Below, piece after piece: positions 33,543 through 42,407 of a stretch of DNA of 50,803 nucleotides. Positions within the stretch are counted from its first letter, which is position 1, and every line of letters begins with the position of its first letter. The translations under genes and the position numbers were made by a program. Source of the DNA: Opitutaceae bacterium (lineage in GTDB: Bacteria > Verrucomicrobiota > Verrucomicrobiia > Opitutales > Opitutaceae). Location of the stretch: assembly GCA_027485815.1 (NCBI GenBank), contig JAIXQE010000037.1, positions 1 through 50,803 on the forward strand, written 5' to 3'. Under the pieces are notes generated by a model. The model saw nothing but the letters and a program-made list of their open reading frames with translations, did no database searches and was not told the DNA's origin.

Positions 33543-34463
33543 ATGAGCCCGGTCCCGCCCTCCTCCTCCCGCCCGCCCTTCACCTCCCGCAAGGGCATCG
33601 TCCTCGCCGGCGGCTCCGGCACGCGCCTCTACCCGCTCACGGTGGCGGTCTCCAAGCAGCTGATGCCGGTGTACGACAAGCCGATGGTGTACTACCCGCT
33701 GTCGGTGCTGATGCTCTCCGGCATCCGCGAGATCCTGATCATCTCGACCCCCGCCGACCTGCCCCTCTTCCGCCGCCTGCTCGGCGACGGCTCGGCCTTC
33801 GGGGTGAAGTTCTCGTACGCGGAACAGGCCCGGCCGGAAGGCCTGGCGCAGGCCTTCCACATCGCGGGCGACACCGGGTTCCTGCGCGACGAGCCGGCCG
33901 CCCTGGTGCTCGGCGACAACCTGTTCTACGGCCACGACCTCGTGAAATCCCTCGAGCGGGCATCCCTCCGCCAGGACGGCGCCACGATCTTCGGCTACCA
34001 CGTGGCCGATCCCCGCAGCTACGGCGTGGTGGAGTTCGCCCCAGACGGACGCGTCGTCTCCCTCGAGGAAAAGCCGGCGCAACCCAAGTCGAACTACGCC
34101 ATCCCCGGAATATACTTCTACGACGCGGAGGTCGTGGCGCGCGCGCGCAGCCTCCGGCCCTCGGCCCGCGGCGAACTCGAGATCACGGACCTCAATCGCC
34201 TCTACCTCGAGGCGGGGCGCCTCCACGTGGAGCTCCTCGGCCGCGGCACCGCCTGGCTCGACACCGGCACGCACGACTCGCTGCTCGAGGCCGGCCAGTT
34301 CGTTTCCGTGATCGAGAACCGGCAGGGCTTGAAGATCGCCTGCCTCGAGGAGATCGCCTGGCGCCAGGGCTGGATCGACCGCGCCACCCTCGAGGCCAAC
34401 GTGACCCGGCTCGGCAAGTCCTCCTACGGCGCCTACCTGCGCCGGGTGGTGCTGGGCGCCTGA
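33543..34463 (+). CDS. rfbA: Glucose-1-phosphate thymidylyltransferase
   Basis: 306 residues, slightly longer than usual because of a Ser/Pro-rich N-terminus (about 1-15). The nucleotidyltransferase signature is [17 protein letters not shown] (17-33), followed by [29 protein letters not shown] and LGDNLFYG. It makes dTDP-glucose from dTTP and glucose-1-P. This completes the four-enzyme dTDP-L-rhamnose pathway. An internal ATG is possible, but the residues before the signature make the choice of ATG 33543 uncertain by about 15 residues. Confidence 0.94.
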   Translation: MSPVPPSSSRPPFTSRKGIVLAGGSGTRLYPLTVAVSKQLMPVYDKPMVYYPLSVLMLSGIREILIISTPADLPLFRRLLGDGSAFGVKFSYAEQARPEGLAQAFHIAGDTGFLRDEPAALVLGDNLFYGHDLVKSLERASLRQDGATIFGYHVADPRSYGVVEFAPDGRVVSLEEKPAQPKSNYAIPGIYFYDAEVVARARSLRPSARGELEITDLNRLYLEAGRLHVELLGRGTAWLDTGTHDSLLEAGQFVSVIENRQGLKIACLEEIAWRQGWIDRATLEANVTRLGKSSYGAYLRRVVLGA

Positions 34464-34539
34464 ATGCCAGCCTTGTCAGGAATCAGGGGTTGAGCACCGC
34501 CGCCGGAGCCGAGATACCTCGGTCGTCCCCGCCCGGCTG

Positions 34540-35544
34540 ATGCGCCTCCTCCCCTGCCGTTCCGCACCGCCGCCGGAAGCCCCCCCGCCCCGGCTCAGCC
34601 TCATCGTGCCCCTGCACAACTGCCTCGGGCTGACGCGGGCGATGCTGGCCAGCCTGCACGCCACGCTTCCCCCGGGCCTCGCCGCGGAACTGCTCCTGAT
34701 CGACGACGGGAGCACCGACGGCACCCCGGCCTGGCTGGAGGAGATCGCGGCCCGGCCGCCCCCCGGCTGGCTGCCGCTGCGGATCCTGGTCAACGAGGGC
34801 AACCGGGGGTTCGCCGTCAGCAACAACCGCGCCGCCGCCCTCGCCCGCGGCGAGCTCCTGCTGCTCCTGAACAACGACCTCGTGCTGCTCCCCGGCTGGC
34901 TCGAGCCCCTGCTCGCGGCGCACCGCCACCTGGGCGCCCGGGCCGGACTGGTGGGCAACGTCCAGCTCGACGCCGCCACCGGCGCGGTCGATCACGCCGG
35001 CCTCGAGCTGACGCCCCAAGGCAAACCCGTCCACACCCGGGTGCTGCCCCGCGCCCGCGCCGCCCGCCGCCAAGGCGTGCGGATCATGCCGGCCGTCACC
35101 GGAGCGTGCCTCCTGCTTTCGCGCGCGCTCTGGGAGGAGTTGGGCGGCTTCGACGAGGGCTACGTCAACGGCGGCGAGGACATCGACCTCGGCTACCGCG
35201 CGCGCGCCGCCGGCCGCGTCAACGCCGTCGCGCTGCGCAGCGTGGTCCGGCACCACGTGAGCAGTTCCCCGGGCCGGAAGGCGCGCGACGAACAGAACTC
35301 GCGGCGCCTCGCCCTGCGGTGGCGGGAGCAGCTGCTCGCCGACAGCCTGGTGCCGTGGTGCCGCGCCCAACTCGCCGAAGCCTGGCTCCAACCCGACCCG
35401 CAGGACTACCTCATCACCCTGCGGACGGCCACCTTCCTCGCCGGCCTGCGGCGCGCGCCGCCGCCGGAAGCCGGGCTGCGCGTCGCCCGGGCGATGCAGC
35501 GCGAGTTCGAGCGCTGGGACGCGATCTGCGGTCAGGACGCCTGA
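34540..35544 (+). CDS. GT2 family glycosyltransferase (rhamnosyltransferase-like)
   Basis: 334 residues. GT-A fold: LSLIVPLHNCLGLTRAML (about 20-37), LLIDDGSTDGTP (about 63-74), NEGNRGFAVSNNRA, and LLLNNDLVLLPGW with the donor/metal Asp near residue 110. The GFDEGYVNGGEDIDLGYRAR segment is the acceptor/catalytic region seen in rhamnosyltransferase-type GT2s. Directly after rfbCDBA, it is a candidate user of dTDP-rhamnose (inference). A CCTTGTCA block lies at 34471-34478, 62 bases before the ATG. The stop overlaps the convergent membrane GT2 gene by 13 bases. Confidence 0.8.
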   Translation: MRLLPCRSAPPPEAPPPRLSLIVPLHNCLGLTRAMLASLHATLPPGLAAELLLIDDGSTDGTPAWLEEIAARPPPGWLPLRILVNEGNRGFAVSNNRAAALARGELLLLLNNDLVLLPGWLEPLLAAHRHLGARAGLVGNVQLDAATGAVDHAGLELTPQGKPVHTRVLPRARAARRQGVRIMPAVTGACLLLSRALWEELGGFDEGYVNGGEDIDLGYRARAAGRVNAVALRSVVRHHVSSSPGRKARDEQNSRRLALRWREQLLADSLVPWCRAQLAEAWLQPDPQDYLITLRTATFLAGLRRAPPPEAGLRVARAMQREFERWDAICGQDA

Positions 35545-36476
35545 GGCGGCGAGACGAGCACCTCGCGCACCACCGCCTGCGGGCGCTGGTTCACCGCGAT
35601 GAACATCCGGCCCACGTACTCCCCGATCAGGCCGAGCATCACCAGCTGCGTGCCCGAAAAGATGAGCATCACGGACATCGTCCAACCCCAGCCGTACTCC
35701 GGGCCGATGCCCCGGATCCAGAGCCACGCGATCGTGCCGAGCGCCACCAGCCCCAGCGCCGCGACGCACAGGCCCAGCGCGGTGGCGAGGCGCAGCGGCA
35801 ACAGGGAGAAGTTGACCCACGCGCTCAGCCAGAGCCGCACGAGCCGCCCAAAGGTGTAGGTACTGCGCCCCGCCTTGCGGTCCTCGTGGCGCACCTGGAT
35901 CGAGCCGATCCGCTGGGTCACCTGCAGCAGCAGGCCGTCAAGGTAGGGATAGGGCCCCGCGTAACCCGTCACTTGTCGCGCCGCGAAGGCGCTCACGCAC
36001 CGGAAGCTGGACAGGTAGAAGCCGGCCGGCTTGTCGAGCGCCCAGTCCGTCATCCGGTTCGTGAACCAGCTGCCGAGGTTCCGCCAGGCGGCGTGGCGCT
36101 TGTCCTCGTAGTGACCGAAGACCACGTCGAGGCCGGTGGCGCAGGCGTGGCGCCACAGGCGCACGGCCTCGGCCGGCGGGTTTTGGCCATCGTCGTCCAG
36201 GTTGACGAGGTGCGCTCCCCGCGCGTGCCGCCAGCCCGTCAGGACCGCGTTGTGCTCGCCGAAGTTGCGCGCGTGCTCGACCAGCGTGACGGGGACCCGC
36301 GCGGTCCGCACCAGTTCCCGCGCGACGCGGCTGGTCTCCTCGCCGCTGCCGTCGTGCACCAGGACGATCTCGTGCCCGCCCGGGATCTCCATCGCCTCGA
36401 TCTCCCGCACGACCGTCGCGATCGTCTCCGCGCTGCGGTAGAGGGGGATCACGAAGCTCAGGGCCGGGGCTGCCAT
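35532..36476 (-). CDS. Membrane GT2, polyprenyl-phosphate glycosyltransferase
   Basis: 314 residues from the ATG at 36476; a TTG at 36494 would add six residues. The N-terminal GT-A domain has LSFVIPLYRSAETI, LVHDGSGEET, EHARNFGEHNAVLTG and the LDDDGQNPP metal motif. Two C-terminal hydrophobic segments (about 218-245 and 258-287) match the ArnC/GtrB/DPM1-like layout. Such enzymes transfer a sugar to undecaprenyl-phosphate at the inner face of the membrane. It is last of the leftward four-gene operon, after a 74-base gap behind the epimerase, and could charge carrier lipid for the GT-C protein in the same operon. It overlaps the convergent GT2 gene by 13 bases. Confidence 0.85.
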   Translation of the reverse strand: MAAPALSFVIPLYRSAETIATVVREIEAMEIPGGHEIVLVHDGSGEETSRVARELVRTARVPVTLVEHARNFGEHNAVLTGWRHARGAHLVNLDDDGQNPPAEAVRLWRHACATGLDVVFGHYEDKRHAAWRNLGSWFTNRMTDWALDKPAGFYLSSFRCVSAFAARQVTGYAGPYPYLDGLLLQVTQRIGSIQVRHEDRKAGRSTYTFGRLVRLWLSAWVNFSLLPLRLATALGLCVAALGLVALGTIAWLWIRGIGPEYGWGWTMSVMLIFSGTQLVMLGLIGEYVGRMFIAVNQRPQAVVREVLVSPPQAS

Positions 36477-36550
36477 CGCGCGATTAGCCGCCAAAGGTCC
36501 CCGCGGCGCAAGTCCGGGTTGCTGGCCGGTTGGTCAGGCGGCGGCCGGCG

Positions 36551-37552
36551 TCAGACGTAATGCCGCAGCTCCTTCCGGTAATAGGCGAGCGTGCGCGCGA
36601 GGGCCGTGCGCAAGTCGACGCGCGGCCGCCAGCCGAGGCGCCGCCGGATCCGGCGGTCGTCCGCGTAGTAGTCGCCGATGTCGATCTTCCGCCGGTCGGA
36701 CGGGAAGGCCCGCACCACGAAGGAGCCGCCGCCGTTCAGCTCGACCAGCAGCTCCGCGAGGTGCGCGAGGGTGACGCGCGGCGGGCCGCCCAGGTTGAAG
36801 ATCTCGCCCACCGCCTCGGGCCGCGCCGCGGCCAGCAGGAACGCGTCCACCGCGTCGTCCACGTAGGTGAAGTCCCGCCACTGCTCCCCGCCCCAGACCT
36901 CGAACGGCTCGCCCTCCACCAGCCGGCGGATCCAGACCCCGACGAACGTCTGCCGCGCGTCCCGCACCCGCATCCGCGGTCCGATGGTGTTGGTCAGCCG
37001 CAGCGCCGTGGCCGCGATCCCGTGGACGCGCGAGTACAACAGGTGAAACGACTCGCCCGCCAGCTTGTTGATGCCGTTCACGTCGACCGGCCGCAGCGGG
37101 TGGAGTTCGTCGACGGGAAGGTAGTCCGGCCGGCCGTAGATCTGCCGCGTGCTGGCGAAGACGATGCGGATCCCGGGGTTGTGCTGGCGGCAGGCCTCGA
37201 GGATCGCGAGCTGCGCCCGGCAGTTGATGTCCAGGTCCGTCTGCGGATCCGTCATCGAGTCCATGTGGCTCGTCTGCCCCGCGAGGTTGAAGAGGAAGTC
37301 CTGGCCGCGGATCAGCTCCGGCAGGCGGGGCCAGTCACGCACGTCGGCCAGGTGCACGCGCACGCGCGCGGCGATGCCCGCCAGGTTCCGCCGGTTGCCG
37401 CCGTATTCCGGCACCAGGCTGTCGACGATCGCGACCCGGGCGCCGAGGCCGACGAGGGCGCGGGCGAGGTTGGAGCCGATGAAGCCGAGGCCGCCCGTGA
37501 TGAGGACGCGGCGGCCGGCGTAGGTGCGGCGCAGGTTCGGCGGCGGGGCCAT
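36551..37552 (-). CDS. NAD-dependent epimerase/dehydratase (extended SDR)
   Basis: 333 residues. NAD loop ITGGLGFIGSNLARAL (about 18-33), FNLAGQTSHMDSM, FASTRQIYGRP, then VDVNGINKLAGE where the usual YxxxK catalytic pair should be; here Asn replaces Tyr while the Lys is kept. RLTNTIGPRMRVRDARQTF and WRDFTYVDDAVDAFL follow. The family includes UDP-sugar 4-epimerases and 4,6-dehydratases; the VNGINK variant is one I recall from other sugar-epimerase-like proteins. It probably makes a nucleotide sugar for this operon, but the chemistry is uncertain because of the Tyr replacement. It lies 34 bases downstream of the membrane GT-C-like gene. Confidence 0.8.
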   Translation of the reverse strand: MAPPPNLRRTYAGRRVLITGGLGFIGSNLARALVGLGARVAIVDSLVPEYGGNRRNLAGIAARVRVHLADVRDWPRLPELIRGQDFLFNLAGQTSHMDSMTDPQTDLDINCRAQLAILEACRQHNPGIRIVFASTRQIYGRPDYLPVDELHPLRPVDVNGINKLAGESFHLLYSRVHGIAATALRLTNTIGPRMRVRDARQTFVGVWIRRLVEGEPFEVWGGEQWRDFTYVDDAVDAFLLAAARPEAVGEIFNLGGPPRVTLAHLAELLVELNGGGSFVVRAFPSDRRKIDIGDYYADDRRIRRRLGWRPRVDLRTALARTLAYYRKELRHYV

Positions 37553-37586
37553 GCGGGCGTGAGGAAGGGGGCGGCCGGGAGGGGCG

Positions 37587-39764
37587 TCAACGCCCCGCTG
37601 CGGCCACCGTGAGCCGAAAGACCTGCACCGCGAGTTCGCGCGGATCCGACCCGCCCGCAGGGCGCGCGGGTTGCGCGGAGGCGAGCACCCAGCGGGAGAC
37701 GCCCGGCGGGGCCCGCAGGTCGCGCCAGACCAGCTCGGTTTCCGCGTCGCCGAGGGCGAGCGCCGCGCCGGTGGCGGATCCGTCAGCGGCGCGGAGGGTC
37801 AGCACGCGATCCCCCCAGCCGCGGGCCCGCAGCGTGAACGTGACGGGCACCGCCGTGTCACCCGGGTTGCGGACCTCGATCTCCGCCTCCCGGCCGGTCC
37901 ACTGCCACGGTCGTCCGCCCGCCGGCGCCTGTTCGACGGGAAACCAGCCACGGGTGGCGGTGGCGCGCCAGCCGCCGGCCGGGACCAGCGCGAAGCGGGG
38001 CGAGAGTTCCCGGCGCCCCTGCTCCGGGGAGCCGGCCCCCACCACCCCGCCCTGCAGGTCCCACGCGCCCCGCAGCGGCGTGTCGCGGCGGGCCTCGTAG
38101 GTGTGGGACTCGAAGTACTGCGGCCGGCGCAGCAGGAAGGCGTTGGCCCAGAGGCGCGACCACATGTCGGGCACGAGCAGGTTGACGCCCCCCGCGAGCT
38201 CCGGCCGGTCCTCCGCCGCCCGCAGGGCCGCCAGTTCCGGCGTCACCCGCAGCGGGGCGCCGGCGAGCGCGGCCAGGATGCGGGCCGAGGCGAAGGTGCC
38301 GCCCGCGAGCACGGTCACGACCAACGCGGAGACGCTGACCCACCGCAACGGCCCCCCGCCCTGCCGGAGCGCCGCCCACGACCACAGGACCGGCAGGAGG
38401 AGCGGGTAGAACACCGCCAGCAGCTTATAGGCGTCGTAGCTGGCGTTCGTGCCCCACCACGCGCCGCGGACCTGCAGGAGCACGTAACCGGCGACCACCG
38501 GCGCCAGCACCGCCAGCGGCAACGCCAGCGCGGCCGGACGACGCCGGACCAAGGCCAGCCCCGCGGCACCCCAGAGCGCAACCATTCCCGCCGCCAGGCA
38601 CACCCGCACCGAGACGGCGGGCCATGCCGCCAGATCGGTGCCGCCGACCAGCCCCATCCAACCTTCGGGCGTCAGCGCCGGGATGCGCCAGCCGAAGTCG
38701 TGCGTCTGCAGCAGCGTGAGCCGCTCCGCGTACCCCGCGAACCGCGCCGGGAAAGCCAGCGCGACGGCCGCCAGCGGCGCGAGCATCGCCGCCGCCCACC
38801 GCACGCCGCGCCCGACGGCCCCCGGGCCGCGCAGCGCCCAGGCCGCGTGCAGGCCGGCCGGCAGCAGGACCGCCGGCAGCAGGAAGTTGTACGCCCCCGC
38901 GACCAGCCAGAACGCCAGCCCCAGCAGCGGCGCCCCGGCCCACGCACTCCGCCGGCGGACCTGCACGACGCCGGCCCACGTCACCCAGACGAGCGCCTGC
39001 GCCGCGAGCAGCTGGCCGGGGGCGACGTGCGCCACCGCGTACCACCACAGCGGGCTCGCGGCGGCCGCGGCGGCCACGACCAGCGCCAGCGCCCCACGTT
39101 GCCCGAACAGGGCCCGCGCCGCCCAGAAGGCCGCCGGCACCAGCGCCGCGAGCAGCAGCCCCGTGTGCACCGTCGCCAGCGCGTGCGGCGCCCGCCCGAG
39201 CAGGGTCGCGTTGAGCGCCAGCAGCGCCGCGGGCGTGAAATGGTTCAGCCGGAGCCAGTAATCGAAGAAGTTGTCGACCGAGAGGATCGCGACCACCTCG
39301 TGCTGCCCGAAAAAGCCGCCGCGCTCCGTCCGGGCGAATTCCTGCAGGACCCGCGCGCCCGCGCCGTAGTCCGCGGCGTCGCAGCTTCCCAGCGAAACCG
39401 TCGTGGCGCCCGCGCCGCCGGCCGCGACCGCACCGGCCGCCGCCACAACGACCAGTCCCCCCAGCCCCAGCACGATCCCGACCCGCGCGACCTCCCGCGC
39501 CATCCGCCGCGCGCCGCCGCGGGCCAGCGCCACGGCCAGCAGCGCCGCCGGGAGCAGTTGCGCCCAACGTCCGTAGGCGTCGGTGCCCGCCGCCCCCGCC
39601 GCCGCGCCCCACCAGACGACCGCCGACTGCAGGCCGAACCCGGCGGCCGGCACCAGCAGCGGCCAGAACGCGCGCCAGCGCCGCGGCATCGCCAGCCAAG
39701 CCAGCCCGGCGCCCCAGAAGGCGAGGTGCGCCGCGAGCAGCAGGGCGATGAGCCAGACTTCCAT
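37587..39764 (-). CDS. GT-C-like polytopic membrane protein
   Basis: 725 residues from the ATG at 39764. The frame is open 26 codons further upstream, but those residues are Arg/Gly-rich and overlap the preceding gene. MEVWLIALLLAAHLAFWGAG starts a membrane helix. After about four helices comes a loop with CDAADYGAGARVL (D129, D132) and DNFFDYWLRLNHFTP (about 164-178), then further helices to about residue 500 and a beta-rich C-terminal domain (about 560-725). Acidic loops, many helices and a terminal beta domain fit GT-C glycosyltransferases acting outside the cytoplasm. I cannot identify the family more closely. It follows a methyltransferase gene with 19 bases between them. Confidence 0.65.
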   Translation of the reverse strand: MEVWLIALLLAAHLAFWGAGLAWLAMPRRWRAFWPLLVPAAGFGLQSAVVWWGAAAGAAGTDAYGRWAQLLPAALLAVALARGGARRMAREVARVGIVLGLGGLVVVAAAGAVAAGGAGATTVSLGSCDAADYGAGARVLQEFARTERGGFFGQHEVVAILSVDNFFDYWLRLNHFTPAALLALNATLLGRAPHALATVHTGLLLAALVPAAFWAARALFGQRGALALVVAAAAAASPLWWYAVAHVAPGQLLAAQALVWVTWAGVVQVRRRSAWAGAPLLGLAFWLVAGAYNFLLPAVLLPAGLHAAWALRGPGAVGRGVRWAAAMLAPLAAVALAFPARFAGYAERLTLLQTHDFGWRIPALTPEGWMGLVGGTDLAAWPAVSVRVCLAAGMVALWGAAGLALVRRRPAALALPLAVLAPVVAGYVLLQVRGAWWGTNASYDAYKLLAVFYPLLLPVLWSWAALRQGGGPLRWVSVSALVVTVLAGGTFASARILAALAGAPLRVTPELAALRAAEDRPELAGGVNLLVPDMWSRLWANAFLLRRPQYFESHTYEARRDTPLRGAWDLQGGVVGAGSPEQGRRELSPRFALVPAGGWRATATRGWFPVEQAPAGGRPWQWTGREAEIEVRNPGDTAVPVTFTLRARGWGDRVLTLRAADGSATGAALALGDAETELVWRDLRAPPGVSRWVLASAQPARPAGGSDPRELAVQVFRLTVAAAGR

Positions 39765-39783
39765 GGGGCGGCGCGCGGCCGGT

Positions 39784-40521
39784 TCAGACGGGCTTCCCGC
39801 CCACCCCCAGCACCGACGTGCCCCACGCCCATCGCCCGCCAAGGTCGAGCCAAGCGTGCTCCGCGGCCATCAACGCGCCGCAGACGCCCTCGACCACCGG
39901 AGGGTACGCCCGGACATCGCTCGTGTCCTCCGGACGCCGGAACACCTTGCGCTTCGCCCATACCGCCGGGAACGGCAGCGCGTTCCAGTGCGTCGTGCTC
40001 ACCCCGGTGAAGCCGGCCCCGCGCAGCAGCGCCGCCACCTCCGGCCGCGTGTACCGGTGCTTCGTCTGGCACGAATCGTCATGGTACGACCACATCCACC
40101 GGTAGGCCGGCACGTTGATCATCACCCGTCCGCCCGGCCGCAGGACGCGGAAAAACTCCGCCGCCGCCACCTCCGGATCCGTCACCTGGCAGACCACGTC
40201 CGCCGACACCACCGCGTCGAAGCTCGCGTCGGGGAACGGCAGCGCCGTGACGGAGGCCTCGCGCACGTCGACGGCCGGGCCGCAGCGCCGCTGGGCCAGC
40301 GTGCAGGCGAGCGGCATGAAATCGATGCCCGCGAGGGTCCAGTCCGGATGCCGCGCCCGCAGCCGCAGGATCAGGCCGCCGGTGCCGCAGCCGGCATCGA
40401 GGACCGCGCCCCCGGGCGGCACCCAGCCGGACAGCTCCCGGTCGACGTGCGCGTGCAGGGAGCGGAAATACCACATCCCGTCCTCCACTTCGGCCAGCTT
40501 CACGTACTCGTCGGTGTTCAT
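39784..40521 (-). CDS. Class I SAM-dependent methyltransferase
   Basis: 245 residues from the ATG at 40521. It starts MNTDEYVKLAEVEDGMWYFR; motif I is VLDAGCGTGGLILRL (40-54), the ribose-binding acid lies in LAGIDFMP, and LRPGGRVMINVPAYRWMWSYHD is typical of the Methyltransf_11/ubiE-like group. It is the first gene of the leftward operon (methyltransferase, GT-C-like protein, epimerase, membrane GT2). No Shine-Dalgarno. It shares a 169-base divergent promoter region with the GT4 gene at 40691. The acceptor is unknown. Confidence 0.8.
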   Translation of the reverse strand: MNTDEYVKLAEVEDGMWYFRSLHAHVDRELSGWVPPGGAVLDAGCGTGGLILRLRARHPDWTLAGIDFMPLACTLAQRRCGPAVDVREASVTALPFPDASFDAVVSADVVCQVTDPEVAAAEFFRVLRPGGRVMINVPAYRWMWSYHDDSCQTKHRYTRPEVAALLRGAGFTGVSTTHWNALPFPAVWAKRKVFRRPEDTSDVRAYPPVVEGVCGALMAAEHAWLDLGGRWAWGTSVLGVGGKPV

Positions 40522-40690
40522 CGCCGGCGGAGGTGAAGCAGAGTTCGCCGGCGGGTGCACCCCGAAACCATCGCGCGCCGCAGTCGGCGAACTCGTCGGC
40601 GCTCCCCGCCCAACCACCGCAAGTGCCACGAACTGACATCGGGGAAAGCTTTGCCAAATCGGCCGGCGCTTCCTTCGCTCCGCCCGACCG
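40522..40690. promoter_or_regulatory. Divergent promoter region
   Basis: 169 bases between the leftward methyltransferase operon and the rightward GT4 gene. GGGGAAAGCTTTGCCA (40641-40656) contains an AAAGCTTT palindrome and a TTGCCA -35-like hexamer that begins 40 bases before the GT4 ATG. No clear -10 box. Both transcription units must start from here, unless the two-component genes or others read through. Confidence 0.35.
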
Positions 40691-42340
40691 ATGCCTTTCC
40701 GCGCCCCCCCGCCCTCCGCCGCCCGCCCGCGGCCCTTCGCCCACGCGGGGCTGCTCTGGGACGATTTCGACCTCGCCTCCGCCTGGCTGCGCGAGACTGC
40801 CGTCCTGCGTTTCCGCAAGCCCGCGGGCCCGACCTCGGTCACCCTCCACGGCCGACGCCGCACGCACCCGGAACTCCGCGGGCTCGAATGCGGACAACCC
40901 GGGCTTCGCGTGCGGATCAACGACCGCCCCGCGGGGGAACTGCCGCCGGGCGAACCCGGCGACTGGACCCTCCCCCTCACCCTGCCCGCGGGCGAGGAAG
41001 TCGAGCTGACCCTCGAACTGACGGGCAACCGCGTGACCAACGCCCTCGCGTGGGCCGGCCGCCTCACGGGCCTGCCGGCGTGGCAGCGCTTCCGCGCCCA
41101 GCGCCGCAACCGGCAACTGCGGCTGGTCGCCCTCCGCGCGGCGGACGGGGAATCCCTCTGCGACTTCGGCCGGCCCGACGCCGTCTTCCCCCGCGCCGCC
41201 GTGCGCCGGCACCTGCGGCCGGGCCTCAACATCGTCGGCTTCCTCACCGCCGACCTGGGCGTCGGCGAATCCGCCCGCTGCATGGTCCGCGCCGCGGACG
41301 CCGCCGGGCTGGCGTCGGCCCTGGTGCCCCTGCGGCTCAATTGCCGGAACCGCCTCGGGGACGACACCTACGCCGCGCGGCTCGGGCCGGGGAACCCGCA
41401 TCCGGTGAACGTGTTCCACGTCGATCCGCCGGCCGCGGCGGAGATCGACCATCACCACGGCCGCGGCTTCCGCGCCGGGCGTTACAACATCGGTTACTTC
41501 GCGTGGGAACTGCCGGAGTTTCCCGACGCGTGGCTGCCCTCCTTCGCGTACTTCGACGAGATCTGGTGCCCGAGCGACTTCACCGCGGCGGCGGTGCGCG
41601 AGAAGTGCCCCCTCCCGGTGCTGACCTTCCCGCACGCCATCGCCTTCGCCCCGCCGCCGGAGCCGCGGGCGGAACTGCGGCGGCGATTCGGCCTGCCGGC
41701 GGATAAGTTCCTCGCCCTGACGTTGTTCGACCTGAACTCCTACGCCGCCCGCAAGAACCCGCGGGGCGCGATCGCCGCCTTCCGGGAGGCGAGCCTCGAT
41801 CCGCGCGCCGCGGGCCTCGTGGTCAAGGTCCACAACGTCGCCGGCAACGAGGCCGACTTCGCCGCGCTCGAGGCCGAGCTGCGGCAACTGCCCGGGGCCG
41901 TGCTCCTCACGGCCACCCTGTCGCGCGCCGACCTCTATGCGCTCGAGGCCGCGTGTGACTGCCTGCTCTCCCTCCACCGCTCCGAGGGCTTCGGCCTCGC
42001 CGTCGCGGAATGCATGCACCTCGGCAAGCCGGTCGTCAGCACCGACTGGTCCGCGACCGCGGAATTCGTCACCCCCGCCAACGGCTGCCCGGTGCCCGCG
42101 CGTCTGGTCACGCTCGACGCCTCCCACGGCCCGTACGCCCGCGGCGGCACCTGGGCCGATCCCGACGTCGCCGCCGCCGCCGGCCACCTGCGCCGCCTGG
42201 CCGCTGACGCGGCGCTGGCCGCGCGGCTCGGCGCCGCCGCCCGGGCGACCATCGCCGCGCGCTTCGCCCCCGCCGTCATCGGCGCGCGCTACCGCGGGCG
42301 CCTCGAGGCGCTGGCGCTCCAGGGCCGCACCGGCGGCTGA
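40691..42340 (+). CDS. GT4 glycosyltransferase with N-terminal beta domain
   Basis: 549 residues. Residues about 30-115 form a beta-rich domain (jelly-roll-like, inferred from alternating pattern). A GT-B glycosyltransferase follows: LNIVGFLTADLGVGESARCM (179-198) begins the N-terminal lobe; YFAWELPEFPD and EIWCPSDFTA lie in the middle; SLHRSEGFGLAVAE (about 427-440) carries the Glu-x7-Glu donor motif of GT4 retaining enzymes. It is probably a mannosyl-, galactosyl- or glucosyltransferase acting in the cytoplasm on a lipid-linked glycan. It is monocistronic or leads into the two-component genes 67 bases downstream. Confidence 0.8.
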   Translation: MPFRAPPPSAARPRPFAHAGLLWDDFDLASAWLRETAVLRFRKPAGPTSVTLHGRRRTHPELRGLECGQPGLRVRINDRPAGELPPGEPGDWTLPLTLPAGEEVELTLELTGNRVTNALAWAGRLTGLPAWQRFRAQRRNRQLRLVALRAADGESLCDFGRPDAVFPRAAVRRHLRPGLNIVGFLTADLGVGESARCMVRAADAAGLASALVPLRLNCRNRLGDDTYAARLGPGNPHPVNVFHVDPPAAAEIDHHHGRGFRAGRYNIGYFAWELPEFPDAWLPSFAYFDEIWCPSDFTAAAVREKCPLPVLTFPHAIAFAPPPEPRAELRRRFGLPADKFLALTLFDLNSYAARKNPRGAIAAFREASLDPRAAGLVVKVHNVAGNEADFAALEAELRQLPGAVLLTATLSRADLYALEAACDCLLSLHRSEGFGLAVAECMHLGKPVVSTDWSATAEFVTPANGCPVPARLVTLDASHGPYARGGTWADPDVAAAAGHLRRLAADAALAARLGAAARATIAARFAPAVIGARYRGRLEALALQGRTGG

Positions 42341-42407
42341 CAGGAAATATCAGAGGGATTGCGTTTCCACCGCCGAGCCGGAGCATACGCCAACCGCCCT
42401 GAGCCCC

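Noticed and set aside
32736-34274. A 512-codon minus-strand frame across rfbB and rfbA
   Set aside because: rfbB and rfbA have complete family motifs on the plus strand; the antisense product has none.
39765-39842. N-terminal extension of the 37587-39764 membrane protein
   Set aside because: The 26 extra residues are Gly/Arg/Pro-rich and overlap the upstream methyltransferase gene; the ATG at 39764 begins a hydrophobic helix.
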